Assembly (NCBI GenBank): GCA_964627035.1
Contig: CAZVKN010000032.1
Coordinates: 1 to 32,498, forward strand
Direction of reading: 5' to 3'
Source: CAZVKN01 sp964627035
GTDB taxonomy: Bacteria; Electryoneota; AABM5-125-24; Hatepunaeales; Hatepunaeaceae
Length of the DNA: 32,498 bases
The stretch's first letter is position 1. Every line of letters starts with the position of its first letter. Positions 1-7,714 of the stretch are shown piece after piece. Position numbers and translations under genes: made by a program. The notes beneath the pieces are model-generated. The model had not been told where the DNA came from. It ran no database searches and worked only from the letters and a program-made list of their open reading frames with translations.

Positions 1-11
1 GAATAAAACTA

Positions 12-935
12 TCAAGACTTTATCCGACTATTGATGGTTGACATGACACTAGTTTCTATGTTTATAATTACTGAATTAGGGAAATAGCCACTATCATCTA
101 TATATTTCCCAATCTTCTTAAGTCTAGCCTTCTTTATCAACCTTTGATACGCCAAGACTGATTTGTCATTTATTTCTGTGCGGTGCAAAACGAAGCCAAT
201 TTTGAGTAGATAATATGGATCTATACTGAACGAATAAAATATATGACCACCTGATACTTTCCCTTTAACAGCAGGTACTTTGTTTTTAAGTTCTGGTATT
301 TTTTGTCCTGCAAACAGATTGCCAAATAATTGGTACTTTGCTGCAAAACCTAATAAATCTGTGAGTTGCTCAAAATACTCAATGTCATCATTTGTAAAAT
401 GATATATATTGCCTGCTTCTAATCTTTTCCTGTCATTATCGCTGATCACAGCATTGTTGGTCGCAAAAATAAATGCAATCTTTTGTTTCCCAGGAAACAG
501 ATTTTGTGCGGAAATTCTTAAATTTTCTTTTAAACCAATAAGCTCATTAATATCCTTCTGATAACTTGCTTTTCCTCGTGTTTCAGTTGATTTACACTCA
601 ATAACCATAATCGCTTCATCATCTACAGCCATCACATCTATCTGCTTTTCTAATCCGTTTGAATATTTCAGTTTAAAAGTATTATTTTCATTTATGTAGG
701 AAAACTGCATCTTAGCAAATAGAGCCCAAACACGCTCTTCGAAAGCAATATGATGAGGCTTTCTTTTCCTCATTCTAATAGATTTCTTAAATCTAGAAGG
801 AAGGTATTCCCATCCTTCTGTTTCTCTACCTTCTCTCTCGCTTTTCTTGCAGGTAAGAAACTCGAAAGGTGATCTTTTTAAGTTAATTATCCGGTTTGAT
901 ACTTTAGTTAGGTCAAGAACTTTCGGAGGAATCAT
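12..935 (-). CDS. DGQHR-like protein with N-terminal PD-(D/E)xK-type nuclease motif, apparently truncated
   Basis: A 307-residue reading frame. Residues ~64-115 carry the pattern of a restriction-endonuclease-like fold: acidic residues E66/E67 in a helix, D100 in a hydrophobic strand and E113-C-K115 in the next strand. The C-terminal part (YLLKIGFVLHR...IKKARLKKIGKYIDDSGYFPNSVIINI) resembles the start of DGQHR-domain proteins, relatives of DndB-type proteins that often sit in defence or mobile regions. The DGQHR signature itself is absent because the frame ends in tandem stops (TGA TAG), and the other two frames are also closed there. The gene is visibly more AT-rich than lon and the genes to its right, which suggests transfer. 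Start ATG follows AAGGG at a reasonable distance. Family assignment is by recall of sequence style, so only moderately sure; nuclease activity is inference. Confidence 0.6.
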   Translation of the reverse strand: MIPPKVLDLTKVSNRIINLKRSPFEFLTCKKSEREGRETEGWEYLPSRFKKSIRMRKRKPHHIAFEERVWALFAKMQFSYINENNTFKLKYSNGLEKQIDVMAVDDEAIMVIECKSTETRGKASYQKDINELIGLKENLRISAQNLFPGKQKIAFIFATNNAVISDNDRKRLEAGNIYHFTNDDIEYFEQLTDLLGFAAKYQLFGNLFAGQKIPELKNKVPAVKGKVSGGHIFYSFSIDPYYLLKIGFVLHRTEINDKSVLAYQRLIKKARLKKIGKYIDDSGYFPNSVIINIETSVMSTINSRIKS

Positions 936-1024
936 ACTTGTACCCTTGTGAAGATTTGAGGAGATATGAATTAGTGATAGTACATAATGACGTGTGAGCT
1001 GATATTAAAGCAATTAGCTCGATT

Positions 1025-1234
1025 CTATCGTTTACTTAACATAGATAATATAGGGAAAATATACATGTTGTAAATATGTACTTCATCCGTTGTGGAGCAC
1101 AAGCTATTCATTTTCGGCATTATTCCATTGATTGTAGATTCTTCCAACCTACTCGACGTTTTCAGCGTCCTGTCAAAAACATTTCCAGACACTAAGGTGA
1201 GTGTAATAATAGTAATTAAAATCAAGCGATACAT
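1025..1234 (-). pseudogene. Decayed 5' fragment of an LVIVD-repeat secreted protein gene
   Basis: An excellent ribosome site (GGAGG, 4 nt before ATG) starts a signal-peptide-like stretch (MYRLILITIITLTLVSG). A frame change follows. In the shifted frame the DNA reads QDAENVE-stop-VGRIYNQWNNAENE-stop, which matches the mature N terminus QDAENVEQIGRIYNQWDDAND of the intact paralogue at 5293-7431. So this is the first ~45 codons of a fourth family member, carrying a frameshift and two nonsense codons. Similarity fades after about position 1100, next to the DGQHR-like gene. The promoter at 1282-1310 is still intact. The 69-residue open frame itself is unlikely to be a real protein. Confidence 0.75.
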
Positions 1235-1281
1235 GATACCTCCTTAATGATTCGGGAACAGACCAAATCCTATATAAAAAC

Positions 1282-1310
1282 AATATAAACAGAAAATAAC
1301 ACAATTGCAA
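1282..1310 (-). promoter_or_regulatory. Sigma-70-type promoter of the LVIVD remnant
   Basis: On the minus strand TTGCAA (1305-1310), a 17-nt spacer, then TATATT (1282-1287), about 50 nt before the ATG at 1234. The same block, TTGnAATT followed 17 nt later by a TATAAT-like box, precedes the other LVIVD genes at 7481-7509 (-) and 17853-17881 (+). Confidence 0.5.
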
Positions 1311-1440
1311 GAGAGCGAATCGAAGAGAAATTCTCAGCAGATGCAGCGGATGAAGCAGATTTAGTAATTTTGTAATTGTGTGATTAAGTAATTGAGTAAT
1401 TATGTGATTGAGTGATTTCCGCGGATTGAACGGTTTAGTT

Positions 1441-1560
1441 TAGAGTTCAACCTTCAGGTTGGAATAAGACACGCTGAAGCGTGAACTCTGAACTTCAATC
1501 CGAATGGACGGAATGTCCCTTCTCCCCATACTGGATTCCGGATCAAGCCCTGAATGACAG
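1441..1560. repeat. ~120-bp interspersed repeat, copy 1
   Basis: Nearly identical to 1932-2050. Its left half is a nested palindrome: outer arms AGAGTTCA and TGAACTCT enclose two small hairpins, AACCT-TC-AGGTT and CACGCT-GA-AGCGTG, so a folded strand would form a three-way junction. Its right half contains the GACGGAATGTCC motif and a CTGGATTCCGG...AATGACAG end seen in other repeats of the window. A shortened, diverged copy lies at 7569-7650. Confidence 0.85.
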
Positions 1561-1710
1561 TGTACACTCTTTATCGCACTTTGTAATAATAGGGATGTAT
1601 ATAGACCTGACTTTCCGCATCTATTTTGTACGTGTTACTCATGGTGTTAATATACGACATTTTGCATCAAAAGTCAAGTCTCTCATTCGGTCACGGAGGG
1701 GCTATGTTTT

Positions 1711-1796
1711 TTCGTCACTTCGTCACATAATAGCCTGAATCCCTTTGTGGTATTGCGTTTCACGTGGTGACGAAGATGTGACGAAGTGTGACGGAA
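1711..1796. repeat. Inverted GTGACGAAG repeat cluster
   Basis: TTCGTCACTTCGTCACA at 1711-1727 faces the complementary TGACGAAG...GTGACGAAGTGTGACGGAA at 1767-1796. A further GTGACGAAG lies near 2073-2082. It may form a long imperfect hairpin; no coding function seen. Confidence 0.6.
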
Positions 1797-1931
1797 CGTG
1801 TATGGGGGAAAGTGTTCAAGTTTGCAAGTTAGCAAGTTTACAAGAAAGAAATGTGTGTGGTTGTTGGTCTGTGTGGGAATGATGGGGGGGGAGATTCTCA
1901 GCAGATTCAACGGATGAAGCAGATATTGTTC

Positions 1932-2050
1932 AGAGTTCAACCTTCAGGTTGGAATAAGACACGCTGAAGCGTGAACTCTGAACTTCAATCCAAATGGACA
2001 GGAATGTCCCTTCTCTCCATACTGGATTCCGGGTCAAGCCCGGAATGACA
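1932..2050. repeat. ~120-bp interspersed repeat, copy 2
   Basis: Direct copy of 1441-1560 differing at only a few positions, for example GGATCAAGCCCTGAATGACA in copy 1 versus GGGTCAAGCCCGGAATGACA here. The low divergence suggests recent copying or gene conversion. Confidence 0.85.
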
Positions 2051-2115
2051 TAACATTTTCATTGCATGAACGACGTGACGAAGTAATCTTATTGATTCAG
2101 CAGGAGATTGCCACA

Positions 2116-2131
2116 TCCCGACTAGTCGGGA
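2116..2131. repeat. 16-bp perfect palindrome inside a GATTGCC...GCAATGACA repeat
   Basis: TCCCGACTAGTCGGGA is perfectly self-complementary. It is flanked by GAGATTGCCACA and TTCGCAATGACAG, a flank pair typical of an intergenic repeat type common in many bacterial genomes. Confidence 0.6.
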
Positions 2132-2190
2132 TTCGCAATGACAGACAATCCTGAAACACGGGCTGATCTATGTTACCCGAAGTCAAAACT

Positions 2191-2258
2191 GGTAGGGGCG
2201 TGATTCATCACGCCCGCTAATTATTCAACAAACGGGCGTCATAAATGCCGCCCCTACC
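2191..2258. repeat. Palindromic repeat with 10-bp terminal inverted repeats, overlapping the lon stop codon
   Basis: GGTAGGGGCG at 2191-2200 is the exact complement of 2249-2258. Inside the left end GGGCGTGA-TTCA-TCACGCCC forms a second hairpin (2196-2215). The lon stop codon TAG (2254-2256) is part of the right terminal repeat. A related copy at 20052-20107 shares GTAGG(G/A)GCGTGATTCATCACGCCCG. Confidence 0.8.
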
Positions 2259-4641
2259 GACTCGGCAGTAACACCAGATTCAGTACTTCATCCAACGTTT
2301 CTACAAAGTGAAACTCTATCTTCTCCTTGACTATATCCGGCATCTCTTCGAGAGTCGGCTCGTTTCCTTTCGGACAGATTATTTTCTTCATGTGACCACG
2401 AACCGCAGCCACTGCCTTCTCACGAAGCCCTCCAATCGGCAGCACTCTACCTTGAAGGGTGATCTCACCCGTCATAGCCACATCGTGTCGTACAGGTCTG
2501 CCTGTGAACAGTGAGGCGAATGTTGACGCAATTGTTATACCTGCCGAAGGACCGTCTTTCGGTGTGGCTCCTTCGGGGATGTGCAGGTGGAAATTGTTTT
2601 CCGTAAACATTTCGGGCGGGATATTCCACTTCTTCGCATGGTGACGCAGATATGACAGTGCTATCTCGGCTGATTCTTTCATCACATCACCCAACTGACC
2701 GGTGATCTTAATCTTGCCGTCACCAGGCATTTCGATTACCTCAAGCAACAGCGTAACACCACCGACAGCCGTCCATGCCAGTCCGGTTGATACACCGACC
2801 TGCGGCTTGCGGTTGTGCAGATCAGACATCATACGCTGAGCACCGAGATAATCGGATACATTCCTTCCACTGATACTGAACTTTACACCCTCTCCCGATG
2901 AAACCTTCACCGCAACTTTGCGACACACTTTACCAATGGTTCGCTCAAGTGTCCTGACACCTGCTTCACGGGTGTAGTGGACGATGATCTCTTCAAGAGC
3001 TTTATCTGTGAAGGAGATATTCTTTCGCTTCAGTCCGTTCTCCTCAGTCTGTCGCGGGACGAGGAATTTCTTTGCGATCTGAATCTTCTCAGGTGTGACA
3101 TAACCGGGCAGCTTGATGATCTCCATTCTGTCCCGCAGCGGCGGTGGGATGGTCTCCAGATAGTTGGATGTGGTTATAAACATGACTTTTGACAGATCGA
3201 AATCAAGCTCCATGTAGTTATCCTGAAAGGCAAAGTTCTGCTCAGGATCGAGAACTTCCAGCATCGCTGATGCCGGGTCACCTCTGAAATCGGTTCCGAG
3301 TTTGTCAATCTCATCCAGCATGAACACGGGGTTGTTGACTCCTGCGCGCTTGATGTTCTGGATTATCCTGCCGGGCAATGCTCCGATGTAAGTCCGACGA
3401 TGCCCGCGAATCTCCGCTTCGTCGCGCAGTCCTCCGAGTGACATCCTGACGAACTTGCGGTTCATCGCTTCAGCGATAGATCTTCCGATTGAGGTCTTGC
3501 CGACTCCCGGAGGTCCGGTGAAACAGATTATTGAACCCTTGCCTTCGGGGCGCAGTTTTTTGACGGCAAGATATTCCAGTATCCTCTCCTTGACATCATC
3601 GAGCCCGTAATGATCACGGTTCAGCACAGTGCGGGACCTGTCTATTTCGAGAGAATCGTCGGTTGAAACCTCCCACGGCAGATCGAATATCCACTCCAGA
3701 TAAGTGCGGGTTACGTGGTAATCAGAAGCTGCCGGATTCATCCGGGATAACCGCTTCATCTCCTTTTCGGCAGTTTCCTTCACGGCATCAGATGCTTCCA
3801 ATTTTTCGAGTCTTTCTTCCAGTTCGCGAATATCAACACCATCATCTTCCTCCCCCAGCTCTTTGCGGATTGCTTTGAGCTGTTCCCGCAGGAAATGCTC
3901 CCGCTGTGCTTTTTCGATAGAGCTGCTCACTTCACCCTGAATCTTTGATCCAAGTTTCATCAGCTCAAGCTCGCGTGCGACCAGTTTTGATACTGTCAGC
4001 AGCCGTTTTCTCACGTCAACGGTTGACAGCACCTTCTGACGGTCATCAACACTCATGGTCATGTTCGTTGCGACAAAATCCGCCAAAGTTCCCGGATCGC
4101 TTATATTGATGAGAGGTACTTTCATCTCTTCGGGCAGATACTGAGCGGAGTCAATCATCTCATCAAAATTGGTTCGCAGCTTCTTGATCATCGCTTCAAC
4201 GGCATCACTCTTCCGTACCGAACGCTGCTTTACTTTAGTCACAACAGCCATCTCATAGCCGACATCGTGTTTGTACACGTTTTTAATTCTGATCCGATTA
4301 GCACCCTGCACCAATAGCCTCAATGTTCCATCAGGAATTCTCAGCATCTTTATGACAGTAGATGCACAACCGATGTTGTAAGGTTTGTCTGTGCGTTCAC
4401 CATCTTTGTTCGGTTTCGTTAGAGCTAACACCAACATGCGGGACTCAGATTCCAGAACATCGTTTACCAGATTGATCTCATGCTGCTTCTCGATGACAAT
4501 TGGAGTGACGACACTCGGAAACATAACCAACTCATCGGAGAGTAGCAGAGGGAGAGATGTTTGGATGCCAGAAGAGGTGAGCTGTTCCGGTGGATCTGTA
4601 TCTTTTGTTATTTTACTTCTGTTTTTTTCTGATTCATTCAT
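2254..4641 (-). CDS. lon: ATP-dependent protease La (Lon)
   Basis: 795 residues, a full-length bacterial LonA. It is a cytoplasmic hexameric AAA+ protease that unfolds and degrades damaged and some regulatory proteins. The N-terminal substrate-binding domain (~30-235) is followed by a coiled-coil linker (~240-300). The ATPase has Walker A GPPGVGKT at 376-383 and Walker B MLDEID at 441-446. The peptidase domain has catalytic S699 in DGPSAG and K742 in REKAV; their 43-residue spacing equals that of E. coli Lon S679/K722. The gene lies 30 bp after hsp20 on the same strand, so the two are probably co-transcribed, a sensible pairing of a holdase chaperone with a quality-control protease. The stop codon lies inside a palindromic repeat. 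Ribosome site is weak (TTGGA). Confidence 0.98.
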   Translation of the reverse strand: MNESEKNRSKITKDTDPPEQLTSSGIQTSLPLLLSDELVMFPSVVTPIVIEKQHEINLVNDVLESESRMLVLALTKPNKDGERTDKPYNIGCASTVIKMLRIPDGTLRLLVQGANRIRIKNVYKHDVGYEMAVVTKVKQRSVRKSDAVEAMIKKLRTNFDEMIDSAQYLPEEMKVPLINISDPGTLADFVATNMTMSVDDRQKVLSTVDVRKRLLTVSKLVARELELMKLGSKIQGEVSSSIEKAQREHFLREQLKAIRKELGEEDDGVDIRELEERLEKLEASDAVKETAEKEMKRLSRMNPAASDYHVTRTYLEWIFDLPWEVSTDDSLEIDRSRTVLNRDHYGLDDVKERILEYLAVKKLRPEGKGSIICFTGPPGVGKTSIGRSIAEAMNRKFVRMSLGGLRDEAEIRGHRRTYIGALPGRIIQNIKRAGVNNPVFMLDEIDKLGTDFRGDPASAMLEVLDPEQNFAFQDNYMELDFDLSKVMFITTSNYLETIPPPLRDRMEIIKLPGYVTPEKIQIAKKFLVPRQTEENGLKRKNISFTDKALEEIIVHYTREAGVRTLERTIGKVCRKVAVKVSSGEGVKFSISGRNVSDYLGAQRMMSDLHNRKPQVGVSTGLAWTAVGGVTLLLEVIEMPGDGKIKITGQLGDVMKESAEIALSYLRHHAKKWNIPPEMFTENNFHLHIPEGATPKDGPSAGITIASTFASLFTGRPVRHDVAMTGEITLQGRVLPIGGLREKAVAAVRGHMKKIICPKGNEPTLEEMPDIVKEKIEFHFVETLDEVLNLVLLPSR

Positions 4642-4671
4642 AATAATTCCAATACGCTTTTACTGATCCTG

Positions 4672-5118
4672 CTATTTGATGGTAATGTTTCTTTTACCTG
4701 AGGAAGCTGCTTTCATTTTTATCAGCTTAATTTCCAAAAAGCCTTGCACAAAACGAGCGACCACACTCTCGGGATCAACTGTTGCGGGAAGCTCCAGCCT
4801 CCTTTCAAAAGGACCGAAATCAATTTCCATTGTATGATAACGTCTCTTCTCACCGCAATGCTCGCGTCGTATGCCTCGCAGTGTGAGCACTTTGCCCTCC
4901 AGCTTGAGGCTGACATCGCGTGTGGTTATGCCTGCGATCTCCATGATGATCACGATTTCACTGCTCGTTTCATACATGTCGGTCTGTGGTCGCCAGCCTC
5001 TATCCATGGTCATTAAAACCGGACGACGGCTCTTGTAATAGTTGCTGAAGAGGAAGTCAAGCTCCTCATTCAGGTCGTCGAAATCTTTCAATCGGTAAAC
5101 TTTTTGTGGTTCTGTCAT
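4672..5118 (-). CDS. Small heat-shock protein, Hsp20/alpha-crystallin family
   Basis: 148 residues, typical size. The alpha-crystallin domain spans ~40-140: W-x-P-x-x-D-x-Y-E at its start, the GKVLTLRGIR strand, and G-F-L-E-I-K-L near its end. The C terminus carries an I-x-I anchoring motif (ITI), which in this family docks neighbouring dimers into large oligomers. It is an ATP-independent holdase that keeps unfolding proteins soluble. First gene of an apparent hsp20-lon operon. The start is supported by GGAG about 8 nt upstream. No CIRCE element is visible; an ordinary promoter candidate lies at 5157-5185. Confidence 0.95.
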   Translation of the reverse strand: MTEPQKVYRLKDFDDLNEELDFLFSNYYKSRRPVLMTMDRGWRPQTDMYETSSEIVIIMEIAGITTRDVSLKLEGKVLTLRGIRREHCGEKRRYHTMEIDFGPFERRLELPATVDPESVVARFVQGFLEIKLIKMKAASSGKRNITIK

Positions 5119-5156
5119 TCCGATACTCCGATATGTGTTTCAGACAGATTTTTTGT

Positions 5157-5185
5157 GTTCTAATATGGTACGATGATAATGTTAA
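5157..5185 (-). promoter_or_regulatory. Candidate promoter of hsp20-lon
   Basis: On the minus strand TTAACA (5180-5185), a 17-nt spacer and TAGAAC (5157-5162), about 40 nt upstream of the hsp20 start. Five and four matches to the sigma-70 hexamers. No heat-shock-specific operator recognised. Confidence 0.35.
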
Positions 5186-5256
5186 TATATCTCGATGCAG
5201 TTTGTCGTTCCGGCAGCTTTGTCATTCTGTGCTATGTGAGGAATATCAAGCCTGTT

Positions 5257-5287
5257 TTCTTGGTCTCTTGGTGCCTTGGTGGTTAAT
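5257..5287. repeat. Short copy of the CACCAAG-type repeat
   Basis: TTCTTGGTCTCTTGGTGCCTTGG followed by TGGTTAA, the complement of the CCACCAAG-GCACCAAGAGACC motif found in longer form at 9519-9593 and 13486-13564. It lies immediately downstream of the first LVIVD gene. Confidence 0.6.
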
Positions 5288-5292
5288 CTTTC

Positions 5293-7431
5293 TCATCTAA
5301 TCAGCACCACCTTCTGCGAGAGACTCTGCTCCTGTGAATTCAATCTGACGAAATAGACTCCGCTAACCAGTCCATTCCCATCAATAGCAGTACTCCACAC
5401 TCCCGCAGGACGGACTCCGGAAAATAGGGTCATAATTTGCCGACCGGAGATGTCATACAGCCCGAGATGGAGCTGAGTTTCGGTTGGAAGTTGGTAACTG
5501 ATGCGAGTTTGAGAGTTGAAGGGGTTGGGGTAGGAGGGGGATAGATGGAATTCAGTTACCAATAATGGAGTATCCTCATTTACCATATTTGGGGTGAAGT
5601 GGTAGATACCGAGGTTTGTGCCGTCCGCAACGTAGATTAATCCGTCGTCTGATACAGTCACTCCAAAGGCTACTCCGGGTGTATCGTAGAGCCCGACTTC
5701 CTCCGGATTCTCAGGATCACTAAGGTTCAGTACACTTAAACCGATTCCCCAACTGTTCGCAACGTATGCGTAGTTACCGGAAACGGTGATGCTGTAGGCT
5801 TGACCCGGAGTATCGTAGGATCCAACTTCTATCAGATTTTCAAGATCGGCAATTGAGATCACACGCAAACCACTATTACCATCTGCTACGTATGCATAAT
5901 CACCTGATATAGCGACATCTTTGGCTCTTCCCTCCGTACGGAGATATCCAACTCCCTCCGGATTCTCAGGATCGGTAATGTTTATTACAACCAAACCGCT
6001 TTCCAAACCGTTCGCTAAATAGGCATAGTCACCGGAAATGGTGACGCTATAAGCAATCCCATGCCTATCGAAAAATCCGACTTCTTCAGGATTTTCAGGA
6101 TTGGTAATATTCACAATACGCAAACCGCTATAACCGGCAGCTATGTAAGCATAGTCACCGGAAACGGTGACTCCAAATACTTCAAGCGGTATATCGCAGA
6201 TTCCAACTTCGTCCGGATTTTCAGGATCACTAATATTCACCACACGCAAACCGCTAAAACCTGCAGCTATATAGGCATAGTCATCTGAGACTGTTACACA
6301 GTATGCTTCCCTCGGAGTGTCAATGTGTCCAATTTCAACCGGAACTTCAGGATCACCAATGTTAATTATGCGTAACCCTCCATACCCATCTGCCAAGTAT
6401 CCATATTCACCGGATACGGTTATGTGATAAGCTACTCCCGGCTCGTCAAACGAGCCAACTTCCTCAGGATTTTCGGGATCGTTAATATCTATTATATCCA
6501 AACCGTTACTGCCGTCTGCTATATATGCATAGTCACCCAAGACTGTCACACGGAAGGCATCCCCAGGCGTATTGCAGAATCCAATTTCAATCGGATTTTG
6601 AGGATCACTTATATTCAAAACATAAAAACCGCCCCAACCGTTCGCCATGTAGGCATAATCGCCGGAAACATAAACGTCATTTGCGGATTGCGGTAAACGA
6701 TAAATCGCTGCTTCCACCGGATTTTCAGGGTCGGTGATATTTACAATCACTAAAGCCCGTTCATCAGCAACATACGCATGGTCTCCTGAGATTGCAATCC
6801 CTCTCGCTCTACGCTGTGTGTCATATACTCCTATTCCCTGAGGGTTTTCAGGATCAGTAATATCCACGATTCGCAGACCTGCTTCTCCTTCAGCTATATA
6901 GGCATAGTCGTCAACAACAATAATGGTGTATGCACGTCCTGTTGTTTCAAAGTGCCCAACTTCATTTGGATTTTCAGGATCAGTGATGTCAACAACAAGC
7001 AGACCGCTATCACTGTCTGCTACGTATGCATAGTCACCGAAAACTGTAACGTCGAAAGCATAGCCCTGCGTGTTAAAGTGTCCATCTTCTACTGGATTAT
7101 CAGGGTCATCAATACTCACCACACGTAAACCTTCCCTACCATCCGCCACGTACGCATAGTCACCAGATACAGCCACACCTCTGGTATTGTCCGGGTTATC
7201 GTCCCAATAGCCGATGACTGAAGGGTACTCCGGGTCAGAAACATCCACAATCTGAAGGCCTGAACGTCCAGCCGCAACATATGCTAATTCATCAACCACA
7301 AAAACATCGTTAGCATCGTCCCATTGATTGTAAATTCTTCCGATCTGCTCGACGTTCTCTGCATCTTGTGCAGAGAGGCTTCCAAAAGGTAGGGTGAGTA
7401 TAATAGCAGCAAACAGTGCAATACGAAACAT
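5293..7431 (-). CDS. Secreted LVIVD-repeat beta-propeller protein with Por-type C-terminal sorting domain (paralogue 1)
   Basis: 712 residues from the ATG at 7431, preferred over an upstream ATG because GAGGAG sits at good distance and a signal peptide follows directly (cleavage likely after SLSA). The mature protein begins QDAENVEQIGRIYNQW. Thirteen complete ~42-residue LVIVD repeats (GDYAYVADG-SGLRVVDISDPENP-EVG pattern) and a partial fourteenth follow, most simply two seven-bladed propellers. After a linker, the last ~80 residues (SYPNPFNSQTRISYQLP, LYDISGR, GVYFVRL, QKVVLIR) form the FlgD-Ig/Por-type sorting domain that in FCB bacteria directs export and surface attachment by type IX-like secretion. 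The ligand is unknown. No secretion genes are visible in the window. Near-identical C terminus to paralogue 3. Confidence 0.9.
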   Translation of the reverse strand: MFRIALFAAIILTLPFGSLSAQDAENVEQIGRIYNQWDDANDVFVVDELAYVAAGRSGLQIVDVSDPEYPSVIGYWDDNPDNTRGVAVSGDYAYVADGREGLRVVSIDDPDNPVEDGHFNTQGYAFDVTVFGDYAYVADSDSGLLVVDITDPENPNEVGHFETTGRAYTIIVVDDYAYIAEGEAGLRIVDITDPENPQGIGVYDTQRRARGIAISGDHAYVADERALVIVNITDPENPVEAAIYRLPQSANDVYVSGDYAYMANGWGGFYVLNISDPQNPIEIGFCNTPGDAFRVTVLGDYAYIADGSNGLDIIDINDPENPEEVGSFDEPGVAYHITVSGEYGYLADGYGGLRIINIGDPEVPVEIGHIDTPREAYCVTVSDDYAYIAAGFSGLRVVNISDPENPDEVGICDIPLEVFGVTVSGDYAYIAAGYSGLRIVNITNPENPEEVGFFDRHGIAYSVTISGDYAYLANGLESGLVVINITDPENPEGVGYLRTEGRAKDVAISGDYAYVADGNSGLRVISIADLENLIEVGSYDTPGQAYSITVSGNYAYVANSWGIGLSVLNLSDPENPEEVGLYDTPGVAFGVTVSDDGLIYVADGTNLGIYHFTPNMVNEDTPLLVTEFHLSPSYPNPFNSQTRISYQLPTETQLHLGLYDISGRQIMTLFSGVRPAGVWSTAIDGNGLVSGVYFVRLNSQEQSLSQKVVLIR

Positions 7432-7480
7432 AATAATCTCCTCAGAACAATTCTTATGCATAACAAATTTCATTAACAGT

Positions 7481-7509
7481 AAAATAATCAGGAAACAGTA
7501 CAATTACAA
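7481..7509 (-). promoter_or_regulatory. Promoter of LVIVD paralogue 1
   Basis: Minus strand TTGTAA (7504-7509), 17-nt spacer, TATTTT (7481-7486), ~50 nt before the start. The surrounding sequence (ACAAGAGAGtAAATCaAAGAG on the plus strand) is homologous to that around the promoter of the decayed copy at 1282-1310. Confidence 0.45.
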
Positions 7510-7568
7510 GAGAGTAAATCAAAGAGGAGAAAAATTCTCCGCAGATCAAGCAGATGGAGCAGATTAGT

Positions 7569-7650
7569 TCATAGTTCAACCATTAGGTTGCAATACGGCA
7601 CGCTGAAGCGTGAACTCTGAACTTCGTCCGGATCAAGTCCGGAATGACAG
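7569..7650. repeat. Shortened, diverged copy of the ~120-bp repeat
   Basis: Contains AGTTCAACCATTAGGTTG, the conserved CACGCTGAAGCGTGAACTCT arm and the TCCGGATCAAGTCCGGAATGAC end, but lacks the middle of the units at 1441 and 1932. Confidence 0.7.
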
Positions 7651-7714
7651 ATAGGATATATTGCTGAACAAATCAAAGAACTCAGATATGTGTTGTTATT
7701 ATGTAAGTTATGGA

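Larger units (their letters stand above)
1235..2253. repeat. Gene-free, repeat-filled interval
   Basis: About 1 kb without a credible gene; the short frames here are translations of repeats. From left to right: the remnant's promoter; a GCAGAT/GGATGAAGCAGAT motif (~1337-1361, again ~1900-1923 and ~7541-7562); a GTGATTAAGTAATTGAGTAATT-type stretch (~1377-1400, inverted copy at ~17821-17847); a ~120-bp unit at 1441-1560 repeated at 1932-2050; inverted GTGACGAAG motifs (1711-1796); a run of AAGTTTGCAAG-like 9-mers (~1817-1845); a 16-bp palindrome (2116-2131); and a repeat with 10-bp terminal inverted repeats that reaches into the lon stop codon (2191-2258). Confidence 0.8.

Noticed and set aside
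1481..1940. Two 85-codon frames in the repeat region
   Set aside because: Both are translations of interspersed repeats (ACTGGATTCCGG, GTGACGAAG) without ribosome sites or family features.
1441..2050. Possible CRISPR array from the repeated units
   Set aside because: Only two ~120-bp copies separated by ~370 bp, not regularly spaced 23-40 bp repeats, and no cas genes in the window.
5119..5200. CIRCE/HrcA operator before hsp20-lon
   Set aside because: No TTAGCACTC-N9-GAGTGCTAA-like inverted repeat found.
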